Assembly (NCBI RefSeq): GCF_021730445.1
Contig: NZ_JADNRM010000009.1
Location: forward strand, 94,345 to 158,344
Reading direction: 5' to 3'
From: Phocaeicola faecalis
GTDB taxonomy: Bacteria; Bacteroidota; Bacteroidia; Bacteroidales; Bacteroidaceae
Length of the DNA: 64,000 nucleotides
This document shows, in pieces, positions 36,828 through 45,887 of this stretch. Position 1 is the stretch's first letter, and each line of letters starts with the position of its first letter. The position numbers and the translations under genes were made by a program. Below the pieces are notes generated by a model. That model was not told the origin of the DNA and searched no databases. It worked only from the letters and a program-made list of their open reading frames with translations.

Positions 36828-36840
36828 TGAGAGCATGAGA
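36828..36840. repeat. Further copy of the TGAGAGCAT motif
   Basis: TGAGAGCATGAGAG recurs here and ATGCTCTCACT recurs at 36778-36788, so the terminator stem motif exists in two direct and two inverted copies within 100 bp. Confidence 0.6.
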
Positions 36841-37021
36841 GTATAAATGAATGCAACTTACTATTGTATTATCAACTGTTTTTTGAGTAATTTCAATATA
36901 TCGAAGAAAAAACACCTCCTCTTATCTTTCCCGAAAAAATTCATTTCTATAAAATAAAGAACGGAAGTTTCTGAGAACAAACGGAACTATCCCCACTAAA
37001 TTTCTATTGTTCCGAGAAAAG

Positions 37022-37087
37022 ACCTTGAGCTTTTTGAAAAACACTTAAGTCTTTTTCGGAAACTCCTTGGTCTTTTTTAAAAACTTC
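37022..37087 (+). repeat. Degenerate 22-bp tandem repeat
   Basis: Three units (37022-37043, 37044-37065, 37066-37087) each with the pattern CTT-(A/G)(A/G)(G/T)-CTTTTT-xxAAAAAC. The spacing is close to two helical turns, so they could be stacked protein sites. No known regulator motif was recognised. Confidence 0.45.
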
Positions 37088-37211
37088 AAGGTCTTTCCAT
37101 TAGGATACGTTGACATCTGTTAAGATTGACAAGACAAGAGTAAAACGGATAGTTGATGATGTTTAATCTGTTGGGAATGTGATGAATAAGATTTTGGGAG
37201 AAAGAAGAAAA

Positions 37212-37242
37212 AATGTGTATCTCTTAGTAAGAGATATGCATT
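37212..37242. repeat. Left palindrome of a pair (core ATCTCTTAGTAAGAGAT)
   Basis: Core 37219-37235 is a perfect palindrome of 8-bp arms around a central G; with flanks the arms reach 15 bp (13 matches). The core is identical to that at 37395-37411 when the latter is read on the other strand, so the pair is inverted. On the minus strand the hairpin is followed by a T-rich run. Confidence 0.7.
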
Positions 37243-37248
37243 TCGCTG

Positions 37249-37256
37249 CAAATTTA
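37249..37256 (-). promoter_or_regulatory. Possible leftward -7 box inside the palindrome-bounded segment
   Basis: Minus strand TAAATTTG matches TAnnTTTG but points away from the downstream genes. No good -33 box. If the segment inverted, it would face the AraC and S-layer-like genes. Confidence 0.35.
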
Positions 37257-37383
37257 CACAAAGTTTTGATAATTAAAACTTTTTGAGAAGAAAAATCACA
37301 AGACAAATGCAAAAATATCTTTAGTCTTAAGTTATAGGACACTTTTTTATCGGCTTAAATAATTAATAATAAAGCAGTTATAT

Positions 37384-37422
37384 GCGTTCGGTGTATCTCT
37401 TACTAAGAGATGCACTGAACGC
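37384..37422. repeat. Right palindrome of a pair (39 bp)
   Basis: Arms of 19 bp (17 matches; the two mismatches become G-U pairs in RNA) around a central C at 37403. It is followed by CTTTTTT on the plus strand, so it also has the shape of an intrinsic terminator. Confidence 0.7.
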
Positions 37423-37488
37423 AACCCTTTTTTAAGAGTTTGAAAAATGTGTATTTATCTGAAATAAAGACGATAAAAAGAGAATACA

Positions 37489-37989
37489 ATGGACTACCTG
37501 TTCCTACATCGCGACAAGCGCACCTTTACTTCCGAAAGGCAGAAGAACCTGCTCTTCCGAGCTGCCCATCTTTACTGGAAGCAGAAGTATGCGGGCAGTG
37601 AAGTGTTTCCGAAAAGGAAAGTCGATTGTGATATATATAAATATGTATTGTACTATTTGGAAGTGCGCCAGGTGTTCCTTGACCCGAAGCTCTCATTGAA
37701 TAAGCTAAGCGATATGATTGAAACGAACCAGACTTATCTGTCCAACGTGGTGAACCGCTACTTCGGTTGCCACCTGAAAGATTTGGTGAACGGTTACCGA
37801 GTAGAATATGCCAAGGAGCTGCTCCGTTCAGGCAAGTGTCCGTTGGAGGAGCTGCCCCAACGATGCGGGTTTCTGTCTCGAAGTACGTTTTACACTTCCT
37901 TTAAGAAGGTGGCGGGTGTTTCTCCAAAAAGATATATGAAACAAGAACAGAGGGCGATACAGTCCTCAGAACCGATAGAATATGTATAA
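37489..37989 (+). CDS. Short AraC-type transcriptional regulator
   Basis: A 166-aa protein with a C-terminal AraC/XylS double helix-turn-helix (~65-152): LSLNKLSDMIETNQTYLSNVVNRYF and the second helix set LPQRCGFLSRSTFYTSFKKVAGVSP. The N-terminal ~60 residues are too short for a ligand-binding cupin or a histidine-kinase module, so it lacks an obvious sensor. It sits between the palindromes and the S-layer-like gene, 44 nt before the latter, so it may regulate that gene or itself. Confidence 0.85.
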   Translation: MDYLFLHRDKRTFTSERQKNLLFRAAHLYWKQKYAGSEVFPKRKVDCDIYKYVLYYLEVRQVFLDPKLSLNKLSDMIETNQTYLSNVVNRYFGCHLKDLVNGYRVEYAKELLRSGKCPLEELPQRCGFLSRSTFYTSFKKVAGVSPKRYMKQEQRAIQSSEPIEYV

Positions 37990-38033
37990 CCAATTTTAGT
38001 TTTTTAAATTTATAAATTTAAAGTTTTTCTATT

Positions 38034-40655
38034 ATGAACAAAAAGTTTTTAAGTGCAATCCTGTTCGGAGCCTTAATGGTTACCTCGACAGGAACATTTG
38101 TGTCTTGTAAAGATTACGACGATGATATCGACGAAATCAACAGCAAGATTGACAAGATTGAAACTACACTGTCTGAATTGGAGTCAAAGATTGGCGACAA
38201 GGGTGTGACCAGTGTGACTTTCGACGAAAAGACAGGTGTATTGACTGTAGTTGACGGCACGGGTACAAAAACGTATACCATCAAGACAACAGCTCCTGAT
38301 GTAGACGAACTAACCATTACTATTGAAGGCAAAGACCTCAAAGTAGACGGAAAGGTGATAGGTCAGGTAGGTGACACAGTCGCAGTGAAAAACGGTGAGT
38401 TGACAATCAATGGTACAGCTACCGGCATCAAGGTTGGTCAATATGCTATTTTGGACAATCAAAGCGCAGGTACCGTAACCATCACTTTGCCCGATGCAGA
38501 CGGCAAATTGCAAACTGTTGAGTTGATGAAAGCATCTGCTGCATTGACTTCTGTACAGTTCCAAGAAAAGGACGCTGAATTCATTGATATTGAAGGAACT
38601 GCCAGTGCATTTCAATGGGGTACTGCCCATATCGCATTTCCTAACTGGGGAGGTAAAAAAGGTGCTATCACCAGAAATCAGTTAATGGTAGGTCAGACTA
38701 ACGTTGTAAAGGTTCAGGTTACTCCTGCCGGCTATGACTTAGGGGCACAAACACTGACTTTGGTCGATTCAAGAGGCAATGTAGCTCCGGCAAATATAAC
38801 TGCTGTTGCAAACAACAGATTAATGTCTCGTGCTGCATCAGCTAACGGTAGCTGGGATTTGTCTATCGAAATGACAGATGATGTTACTGCCAACAACATC
38901 AAGGAAGTATTCGATTTTGATGTAGCAGCTAATACACCTATGGCATACACATTATGTGTAAATGGTATTCCTTATACTACTTATGAATTGGCTGTTAAAC
39001 CCAGTGATACTAAGTCTACTGTTAACGCAGCTATTACAGGTCTAACCGGTGCTGATATAAAATATGTAGCTGCAGACGGACGAGTAGCAAATTTATCATC
39101 TGGTAAATTCCCCACCGGAAGCACAGAATTGTTTATCGAAAAGAATGATTTGTATGATTCATACATCACTTTTGAAGGTACAAACAAATCTTTGGCAGAA
39201 CAATACGGAATCACTGTTGACGGTATGACTATCAATGTTCCTGCTTCTGCTACAGGTGTAACTATCAAGGGTATTGTACATACAATGGCTATCAACGGTT
39301 ACGAATCTGCAATTACCGACAACGAAGTTGAATTCAATATCATCGGTAGCACAGTAACTGCTCAAACCATCGCTGCTACAACTCATCAGATTGCACCCGC
39401 CGCAACTGTTGCCGACGTTTTGAAGAACGTACGCATCGATTTAGGTGACGTATTCAAGAATATTCCTGCCGCAACTCGTGAAGCTGCACGTGAAACAGCT
39501 CAGTTCTATGTAGTAGAAGAAAAGAGTCAGACCGGCTTCTTGATAGGAGATAATACTGCATTGAGTAACTCTACTTACAATAAGTTCAATACTGTTTCAT
39601 ATCTGAAAGCTGACGGAACAGCATGGACAGATAATACAGACGATATTCTTGACTTGCGTTATATCGAATTACCTGTATACCAGGCTGTAGCTGCTGATGC
39701 TCAACCGGGTGACTACCAATTGTCATTTGTTGTAATGGATGAGAATTATGTAACAGGTAGCGGAAATATTAAAGGCAATGAAATCATCAAGATTAATATG
39801 CCGGTTAATGTAACTGTTCCTTCATTCGCTGATATGTTTGAAAAGACTGCTACCGAATGGAATACTGCCAAGACTGAATTCAATGCTAGAATTTATGTTG
39901 AACCTGCGAATGGTGCTCAACTGAGATTTGGCGAAGCCTTTAATAAGACTGCCAACTATGCAGATGCAGAGTATTCACAAGTTGTGTATGACGTGAAATA
40001 TATTGATTCTAAATCTCCGATAGCTACCTCAAGTAATGTTGAACTTTCAACAGAGAACGGAATAGCAAGAATCAGCGGCAGAGGAGGATTAGCAATTCTG
40101 GATAAGACAGTGGTATACAATGCTACAGGAGATGCTCTGAAAGAAAATACGTTCGCAAACATGACAGCATACTATCCGTTGTTCTATCAGGCTCAAACTT
40201 CTGATCTAAACTCAACCTTGACTACTGATGAGTTCGATGCTTTGCAGGAAGCATTTACAGTAGCATCTGATTCTTATACATCGAAACTTGTTACTCCTCT
40301 TGCAGGTGTAGCTATCAGTAGCGGTGATATCATCTTAGATGACTCAGGAGAAGCAACCGGTATCGAGTTGGAATTGGATGCATCAACATTAGCTGTTAAC
40401 AATGTTAACATTGCTGCCACTCCAACAACAGGATTGACTAACTCTAATGAAGCAACTTACAAACTGGTAACAGGTACTGCAACAGGTAATAATGTTAAAG
40501 CTGAATTTACAATTGAATCCGGTGCAACCGTAGCTTTGACAGCTACTGGTATTAAAGTTACCGGTTTGACAGGTATGTCAACATTAAAAGTTACTTTGAC
40601 TGACGCTACAGGCATTGTCTATACATCTACCGTACAGATTCAGCCTGCTAAATAA
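38034..40655 (+). CDS. S-layer-like surface lipoprotein
   Basis: An 873-aa surface protein. The lipobox (FVSC) gives a lipidated Cys25, followed by an Asp-rich stretch and a short coiled coil (DDDIDEINSKIDKIETTL, ~28-50). The rest is Thr/Ala/Asn-rich beta structure with no enzyme signature. The N-terminus (CKDYDDDID...) and size match the Bacteroides S-layer-type proteins such as the phase-variable family of B. thetaiotaomicron; this is recalled similarity, not a search. A strong terminator follows. It probably coats the cell surface or forms a major surface antigen. Confidence 0.7.
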   Translation: MNKKFLSAILFGALMVTSTGTFVSCKDYDDDIDEINSKIDKIETTLSELESKIGDKGVTSVTFDEKTGVLTVVDGTGTKTYTIKTTAPDVDELTITIEGKDLKVDGKVIGQVGDTVAVKNGELTINGTATGIKVGQYAILDNQSAGTVTITLPDADGKLQTVELMKASAALTSVQFQEKDAEFIDIEGTASAFQWGTAHIAFPNWGGKKGAITRNQLMVGQTNVVKVQVTPAGYDLGAQTLTLVDSRGNVAPANITAVANNRLMSRAASANGSWDLSIEMTDDVTANNIKEVFDFDVAANTPMAYTLCVNGIPYTTYELAVKPSDTKSTVNAAITGLTGADIKYVAADGRVANLSSGKFPTGSTELFIEKNDLYDSYITFEGTNKSLAEQYGITVDGMTINVPASATGVTIKGIVHTMAINGYESAITDNEVEFNIIGSTVTAQTIAATTHQIAPAATVADVLKNVRIDLGDVFKNIPAATREAARETAQFYVVEEKSQTGFLIGDNTALSNSTYNKFNTVSYLKADGTAWTDNTDDILDLRYIELPVYQAVAADAQPGDYQLSFVVMDENYVTGSGNIKGNEIIKINMPVNVTVPSFADMFEKTATEWNTAKTEFNARIYVEPANGAQLRFGEAFNKTANYADAEYSQVVYDVKYIDSKSPIATSSNVELSTENGIARISGRGGLAILDKTVVYNATGDALKENTFANMTAYYPLFYQAQTSDLNSTLTTDEFDALQEAFTVASDSYTSKLVTPLAGVAISSGDIILDDSGEATGIELELDASTLAVNNVNIAATPTTGLTNSNEATYKLVTGTATGNNVKAEFTIESGATVALTATGIKVTGLTGMSTLKVTLTDATGIVYTSTVQIQPAK

Positions 40656-40693
40656 TGAAGTAAAGTAGTATAAACCCTACTTATAAATAACTC

Positions 40694-40732
40694 AAAAGAC
40701 CGCCCCAAGCACTGTGCTGGGACGGTCTTTTT
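40694..40732 (+). terminator. Strong intrinsic terminator
   Basis: AAAGACCG ... CCC pairs with GGG ... CGGTCTTT, loop around AGCACTGTGCT, ending in TTTTT. It closes the S-layer-like gene. Confidence 0.85.
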
Positions 40733-40851
40733 CAATATTCCACACCTTTAACAAACATTACCAATCTTGTTTTCTGCCCTCTTTTACGCCTTATTTAACT
40801 TCTAAAAAACAGATAATCTTCTAAATAATTGAATAGCAAAGAGAAAATCAC

Positions 40852-40859
40852 TAAATTTG
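40852..40859 (+). promoter_or_regulatory. -7 box for the methyltransferase-purD run
   Basis: TAAATTTG matches TAnnTTTG, 36 nt before the ATG at 40896. A TTG at 40857 in the same frame is inside it and is therefore not the start. Confidence 0.65.
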
Positions 40860-40895
40860 TCGCATCAATTGAAATTACGTAATTATCATTTTAAA

Positions 40896-42257
40896 ATGAA
40901 GGAAGAATTCGAGCTAATCGCCAAGACTTTCCAGGGACTGGAAGAAGTTCTGGCAAAAGAACTCACCGAGCTGGGAGCCAGCAATATAGAAATAGGAAGA
41001 CGCATGGTAGCTTTTACCGGCGACAAGGAGATGATGTATAAGGCTAACTTCTGCCTACGTACAGCCATCCGTATCCTGAAACCCATTAAGCACTTTGAAG
41101 CCAAAAACGCCGATGAAGTGTATGAAGCCATTAAATCCATCGCATGGGAAGAGTATTTGGACACCAACAAGAGCTTCGCAGTCGATGCAGTAGTATTCTC
41201 GAATGAATTCCGCCATTCAAAGTTCGTAGCCTATAAGGTGAAAGACGCCATCGTAGACTACTTCCGCGAGAAAAACGGCGAACGCCCTTCCGTACGCATC
41301 AATAACCCTGATGTAGCACTGAACATCCACATTGCCGAAGACAAATGTACTTTGTCACTCGACAGTTCCGGCGAATCATTACATCGTCGCGGTTATCGCC
41401 AGGAGGCAGTAGAAGCTCCGTTGAACGAAGTACTGGCCGCCGGTATGATTTTAATGACCGGATGGAAAGGCGAATGTGACTTGATAGACCCGATGTGCGG
41501 TTCAGGAACCATTCCTATTGAAGCGGCCTTGATTGCACGTAATATCGCTCCGGGCGTATTCCGCAAAGAATTTGCTTTCGAGAAATGGAACGACTTCGAC
41601 CAAGAATTATTCGATACGATTTATAACGATGATTCACAAGAGCGTGAATTCACACATAAAGTATATGGATATGACAATAATCCGAAAGCCAACGAGATTG
41701 CTACACATAATGTGAAAGCAGCAGGACTGAGCAAGGAGGTAATCTTAAAAATACAACCGTTCCAGCAATTCGAACAGCCGAAAGAGAAAAGTATCATTAT
41801 CACCAACCCTCCTTACGGTGAACGCATCTCGACAAACGATTTATTAGGTTTATACCAGATGATTGGCGAACGTCTGAAACATGCATTTGCCGGAAACGAC
41901 GCATGGATATTGAGTTATCGTGAAGAATGCTTCGACCAAATCGGACTGAAGCCATCTATCAAGATACCGTTGTTTAATGGTGCTTTGGAATGTGAATTCC
42001 GCAAATATCAGTTGTTTGACGGAAAATATAAAGAGTTCCGTACCGAAAATAAAGACAGAGATTTCAAACCACGACGCGAAGATACCCGCCCCCGCCGCAA
42101 CAGTGAAAGGGTGGAGTACGGAGAACGGCGCGAACGACGCAATTTTGATGACAAACGCGAAGGACGTGGAGATTTCAAGAACAAAGACAGAAAAGACAGA
42201 GGAACCGGAGAAAGAAAAGAGTTTAAACCACGCTTTAAGAAAGAGGAAAATAGATAG
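40896..42257 (+). CDS. THUMP-domain rRNA methyltransferase (RlmL-N type)
   Basis: A 453-aa class I SAM-dependent RNA methyltransferase counted from MKEEFELIAKTFQGLE. N-terminal ferredoxin-like/THUMP domain (~1-165), methyltransferase domain (~170-380) with motif I-like DPMCGSGTIPIEAAL and the N6/N2 methyltransferase motif NPPYGER. Related enzymes methylate 23S rRNA guanine (G2445 type). The last ~75 residues form an Arg/Lys/Asp-rich, repetitive tail that probably binds RNA and is not present in the E. coli enzyme. First gene of a rightward run. Confidence 0.88.
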   Translation: MKEEFELIAKTFQGLEEVLAKELTELGASNIEIGRRMVAFTGDKEMMYKANFCLRTAIRILKPIKHFEAKNADEVYEAIKSIAWEEYLDTNKSFAVDAVVFSNEFRHSKFVAYKVKDAIVDYFREKNGERPSVRINNPDVALNIHIAEDKCTLSLDSSGESLHRRGYRQEAVEAPLNEVLAAGMILMTGWKGECDLIDPMCGSGTIPIEAALIARNIAPGVFRKEFAFEKWNDFDQELFDTIYNDDSQEREFTHKVYGYDNNPKANEIATHNVKAAGLSKEVILKIQPFQQFEQPKEKSIIITNPPYGERISTNDLLGLYQMIGERLKHAFAGNDAWILSYREECFDQIGLKPSIKIPLFNGALECEFRKYQLFDGKYKEFRTENKDRDFKPRREDTRPRRNSERVEYGERRERRNFDDKREGRGDFKNKDRKDRGTGERKEFKPRFKKEENR

Positions 42258-42318
42258 TAAAGAATTAACCGGCTTGAGGTTCTGAACCGGAACCCCAAAC
42301 CGGAAAAAACAAGAAGCT

Positions 42319-44574
42319 ATGAAGAATATTATACTAAAAAGCCTACTTATATTAATGACATCATGTATCTCTACTATGAGTGTTATAGCGCAGGATAAGA
42401 AAAGTTTTACTCTCGAAGATCTGATGCCGGGAGGAAACAACTATTTCAATCTACAGCCCAAGAATCTGTATGGACTGAAATGGTGGGGAGACGTATGTAT
42501 CAACGCCGACATAGAAGAGGTAAAAGCGGTGAACCCGGCCAACGGAAAAGAGACTGTCCTCTTCACCTTGCAAGACACAAATGACTTGCTGGCAGCCAAG
42601 GAACTGGGAAAGATGAATCATTTATATAATGTATCTTTTCCATATACCGAAAAGTGGATGCTGGTAAACACATCTACCCACAAGGTGCTGATTGACTGTG
42701 ACAAGAAAGAAATAATATGGAGTCAGCCCATTGCCGCCAAAGCAGCCAACCAAGACTGGAACAAAGACAGCCGTTCGCTGGCTTACACCATTGCCAATAA
42801 TTTGTTTGTAACCACTGCAGACGGTAAAACCCACCAAGTAACCGATGAACCCAAAGGCATCGTATGCGGCCAAAGTGTACACCGTCAAGAATTCGGCATT
42901 TATAAAGGTACGTTCTGGAGTCCGAAAGGAAACCTGCTCGCTTTTTACCGCATGGATGAAACAATGGTAACGGATTATCCGCAAGTGAATACTACGACCC
43001 GTATCGCCACCCTCGAACCGGACAAGTATCCGATGGCAGGAATGACCAGCCATAAAGTTACCGTGGGAGTTTACAATCCTGCAACCGAAAAGACTGTCTA
43101 CCTGAAAGCCGGTGACCCGACCGACCGCTATTTCACTAACGTTAGTTGGAGCCCGGACGAAAAGAGCGTTTATGTGATAGAATTGAACCGTGACCAAAAT
43201 CATGCAGAGTTGGTGCGGTATAATGCAGAAAACGGAGAAAAAGATGCCGTACTTATCAAAGAAACACATCCCAAATACGTAGAACCGCAACATCCTATTA
43301 TTTTCTTGCCTTGGGATGATACAAAATTTATCTACCAAAGTCAAATGGATGGTTACAATCACTTATATTTGTACGATTTGGATGCCCACAAAGCAAAAGT
43401 ACCACCCTATCTCAGTGCCTTTATCGGTGCCGAACAAATGTTTGGAGACTGCGAAGCTACTATCACCAACAACATTATTATGGAGCAACAGCTCACTCAA
43501 GGCGAATGGCTTGTGCAAAAGATTCTCGGCTTCAACGAAAAGACCAAAGAAATCATCATCATGAGCACTGAGGTTTCTCCGTTACAAAGTAACGCATACG
43601 CCGTGAATGTAAAGACCGGGAAACGCCGTCTCATCGGGAATAAAGATGGAATGCACAATGTACAACTGTCAGCAAGCGGTAAATATGTGATAGATAACTA
43701 TACTTCTTCCACCGTTCCCCGTAATATAGACATTGTTCCTACTTCGGGTAAAGGAAAAAATATCAATTTGCTGACTGCTGCCAATCCGATGGATGCATAC
43801 AATATGCCCGAAATCACTCTCGGCACCATTAAAGCGGCCGATGGTAAGACAGACCTCTATTATCGTCTGGTAAAACCGGTGAACTACGACCCCAACAAGA
43901 AATATCCGGCAGTCATCTATGTGTATGGCGGCCCTCATGCACAAATGATACACAATGTGCGTAACTATGGCGCCGGAGGATGGGATATTTACATGGCCCA
44001 ACTGGGTTATGTGATGCTGACTGTCGACAGCCGCGGCAGTGACAATCGCGGACGGGAGTTTGAGAACTGCACCTTCCGCCAACTGGGTACAGAAGAAATG
44101 AAGGATCAGGTAAAAGGAGTGGAATTTCTAAAATCACTCGGTTATGTAGACGAAAACCGCATCGGTGTACATGGCTGGAGCTTCGGCGGCTTCATGACCA
44201 CCAACCTCATGCTGACCTATAATGATATCTTCAAGGTAGGTGTAGCCGGCGGTCCGGTTATCGATTGGGGATATTATGAAGTAATGTATGGCGAACGCTA
44301 TATGGACAGTCCGCTGAGCAACCCGGAAGGCTATAATAAAGCAAATCTGAAACTGAGAGCCGGCGACCTGAAAGGACGGTTGATGCTGATTCATGGCGGC
44401 GAAGATCCTACTTGTGTTCCGCAACACAGCTACACCTTCCTGCGCGCATGCATTGATGCAGGTACACATCCCGACTTCTTTATTTACCCAGAAGACGGAC
44501 ACAATATGTTCGGCCGTGACCGTGTTCACTTATACGAACACATCACCCGCTATTTTGAAGACCATCTAAAATAA
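42319..44574 (+). CDS. Dipeptidyl peptidase IV (S9B)
   Basis: A 751-aa secreted serine exopeptidase that removes X-Pro or X-Ala dipeptides from the N-terminus of peptides. Signal peptide ~1-25 (SVIAQ), beta-propeller (~40-500) including the RMDET substrate-anchoring motif (Glu of the DPPIV type) and alpha/beta hydrolase domain (~510-751) with S621 (GWSFGG), D696 (HGGEDPT) and H728 (EDGHNMFG). Length and motifs are normal for bacterial DPPIV. Role: peptide use in the periplasm or outside the cell. It lies 18 nt before purD. Confidence 0.94.
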   Translation: MKNIILKSLLILMTSCISTMSVIAQDKKSFTLEDLMPGGNNYFNLQPKNLYGLKWWGDVCINADIEEVKAVNPANGKETVLFTLQDTNDLLAAKELGKMNHLYNVSFPYTEKWMLVNTSTHKVLIDCDKKEIIWSQPIAAKAANQDWNKDSRSLAYTIANNLFVTTADGKTHQVTDEPKGIVCGQSVHRQEFGIYKGTFWSPKGNLLAFYRMDETMVTDYPQVNTTTRIATLEPDKYPMAGMTSHKVTVGVYNPATEKTVYLKAGDPTDRYFTNVSWSPDEKSVYVIELNRDQNHAELVRYNAENGEKDAVLIKETHPKYVEPQHPIIFLPWDDTKFIYQSQMDGYNHLYLYDLDAHKAKVPPYLSAFIGAEQMFGDCEATITNNIIMEQQLTQGEWLVQKILGFNEKTKEIIIMSTEVSPLQSNAYAVNVKTGKRRLIGNKDGMHNVQLSASGKYVIDNYTSSTVPRNIDIVPTSGKGKNINLLTAANPMDAYNMPEITLGTIKAADGKTDLYYRLVKPVNYDPNKKYPAVIYVYGGPHAQMIHNVRNYGAGGWDIYMAQLGYVMLTVDSRGSDNRGREFENCTFRQLGTEEMKDQVKGVEFLKSLGYVDENRIGVHGWSFGGFMTTNLMLTYNDIFKVGVAGGPVIDWGYYEVMYGERYMDSPLSNPEGYNKANLKLRAGDLKGRLMLIHGGEDPTCVPQHSYTFLRACIDAGTHPDFFIYPEDGHNMFGRDRVHLYEHITRYFEDHLK

Positions 44575-44592
44575 TAAATTCAATATCAGAAT

Positions 44593-45861
44593 ATGAAACT
44601 GTTACTATTAGGCTCAGGCGGACGTGAACACGCCCTGGCATGGAAGATTGCCCAAAGCCCCAAGATTGAGAAACTGTATATAGCTCCGGGAAATGCCGGA
44701 ACAAGCGAGGTAGGCGAGAATGTAGCTATGAAAGCCGACGACTTTGCAGCCATCAAAGAGTTTGTAGTAAAAAATGATATAAACATGGTAGTAGTGGGTC
44801 CTGAAGACCCATTGGTCAAAGGAGTATACGACTACTTCAAAAACGACGAAGCATTGAAGAATATCCCTGTCATCGGCCCGTCAAAGGCAGGTGCCGTATT
44901 GGAAGGAAGCAAAGAATTTGCAAAAGAATTCATGCAGCGTCATCACATTCCGACTGCCGGTTATAAGAGCATTACTGCCGCTAACCTGGAAGAAGGTTTG
45001 GCATTTCTCGAAACACTGGAAGCTCCGTATGTACTGAAAGCCGACGGACTGTGTGCAGGCAAAGGGGTATTGATTCTGCCTACACTGGAAGAAGCAAAGA
45101 AAGAATTGAAAGAAATGCTGAGCGGTATGTTCGGCGATGCTTCCGCCACTGTAGTCATTGAAGAATTCCTGAGTGGTATCGAATGCTCCGTATTCGTTCT
45201 GACAGACGGAAAGAACTACAAGATTCTGCCCGAAGCAAAGGACTACAAACGCATAGGTGAAGGCGACAAAGGTTTGAATACCGGTGGTATGGGTAGTATT
45301 TCTCCTGTTCCGTTTGCCGATAAGGAATGGATGCAAAAGGTAGAAGACCGCATTATTCGTCCCACTGTGGAAGGGCTCGCTGCCGAAGGTATCGAATACA
45401 AGGGTTTCATCTTCTTCGGCCTTATCAATGTAAAAGGTGAACCGATGGTGATTGAATACAACGTCCGCATGGGTGACCCTGAAACAGAAAGTGTCATGCT
45501 CCGCATCAAGAGTGACCTGGTAGAACTTTTTGAAGGAGTGGCTGCCGGCAACCTGAATGAGAAGACACTGGAAATAGACCCACGTTCTGCCGTATGTGTC
45601 ATGTTGGTATCGGGAGGCTATCCCGAACATTACGACAAAGGCTTCGCCATCAATGGACTGGATGCTATCAAAAACAGTATCGTATTCCATGCCGGAACCG
45701 CATTGAAAGACGGACGGGTAGTGACTAGCGGCGGACGTGTCATTGCGGTCAGCTCTTATGGTGCCGATAAAGCAGAAGCATTGGCTCAGTCTTTTGCCAA
45801 TGCCAAAAAGATAGATTTCGAAAAGAAGTATTTCCGTTCGGATATCGGATTCGACCTTTAA
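44593..45861 (+). CDS. purD: Phosphoribosylamine-glycine ligase
   Basis: A 422-aa ATP-grasp enzyme of purine synthesis: phosphoribosylamine + glycine + ATP to GAR. N-terminal domain (~1-100) opens with [18 protein letters not shown]-grasp core (~105-320; [10 protein letters not shown], then MGDPETE metal site) and C-terminal domain to 422. Full length, cytoplasmic. Co-directional with the DPPIV gene upstream and the membrane protein gene downstream (26-nt gap). Confidence 0.97.
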   Translation: MKLLLLGSGGREHALAWKIAQSPKIEKLYIAPGNAGTSEVGENVAMKADDFAAIKEFVVKNDINMVVVGPEDPLVKGVYDYFKNDEALKNIPVIGPSKAGAVLEGSKEFAKEFMQRHHIPTAGYKSITAANLEEGLAFLETLEAPYVLKADGLCAGKGVLILPTLEEAKKELKEMLSGMFGDASATVVIEEFLSGIECSVFVLTDGKNYKILPEAKDYKRIGEGDKGLNTGGMGSISPVPFADKEWMQKVEDRIIRPTVEGLAAEGIEYKGFIFFGLINVKGEPMVIEYNVRMGDPETESVMLRIKSDLVELFEGVAAGNLNEKTLEIDPRSAVCVMLVSGGYPEHYDKGFAINGLDAIKNSIVFHAGTALKDGRVVTSGGRVIAVSSYGADKAEALAQSFANAKKIDFEKKYFRSDIGFDL

Positions 45862-45887
45862 TGGTGTCATCATTGAAAAAATAATGC

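Larger units (their letters stand above)
36507..37488. other. Long non-coding region rich in palindromes
   Basis: About 980 bp with no supported gene. Left to right: unremarkable AT-rich sequence, a cluster of TGAGAGCAT/ATGCTCTCA motifs (36743-36840), a 22-bp degenerate tandem repeat (37022-37087), and two related palindromes (37212-37242 and 37384-37422) 140 bp apart. It lies upstream of the AraC-type regulator and the S-layer-like gene and probably holds their regulation. Confidence 0.55.

Noticed and set aside
37384..37422. Right palindrome as only a terminator
   Set aside because: Not fully rejected; it has a T-run, but its inverted identity with the left palindrome is unexplained by termination alone, so both readings are kept.
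42622..43362. 246-aa frame antisense to the DPPIV gene
   Set aside because: Mirror frame of a well-defined protein, without motif or promoter.
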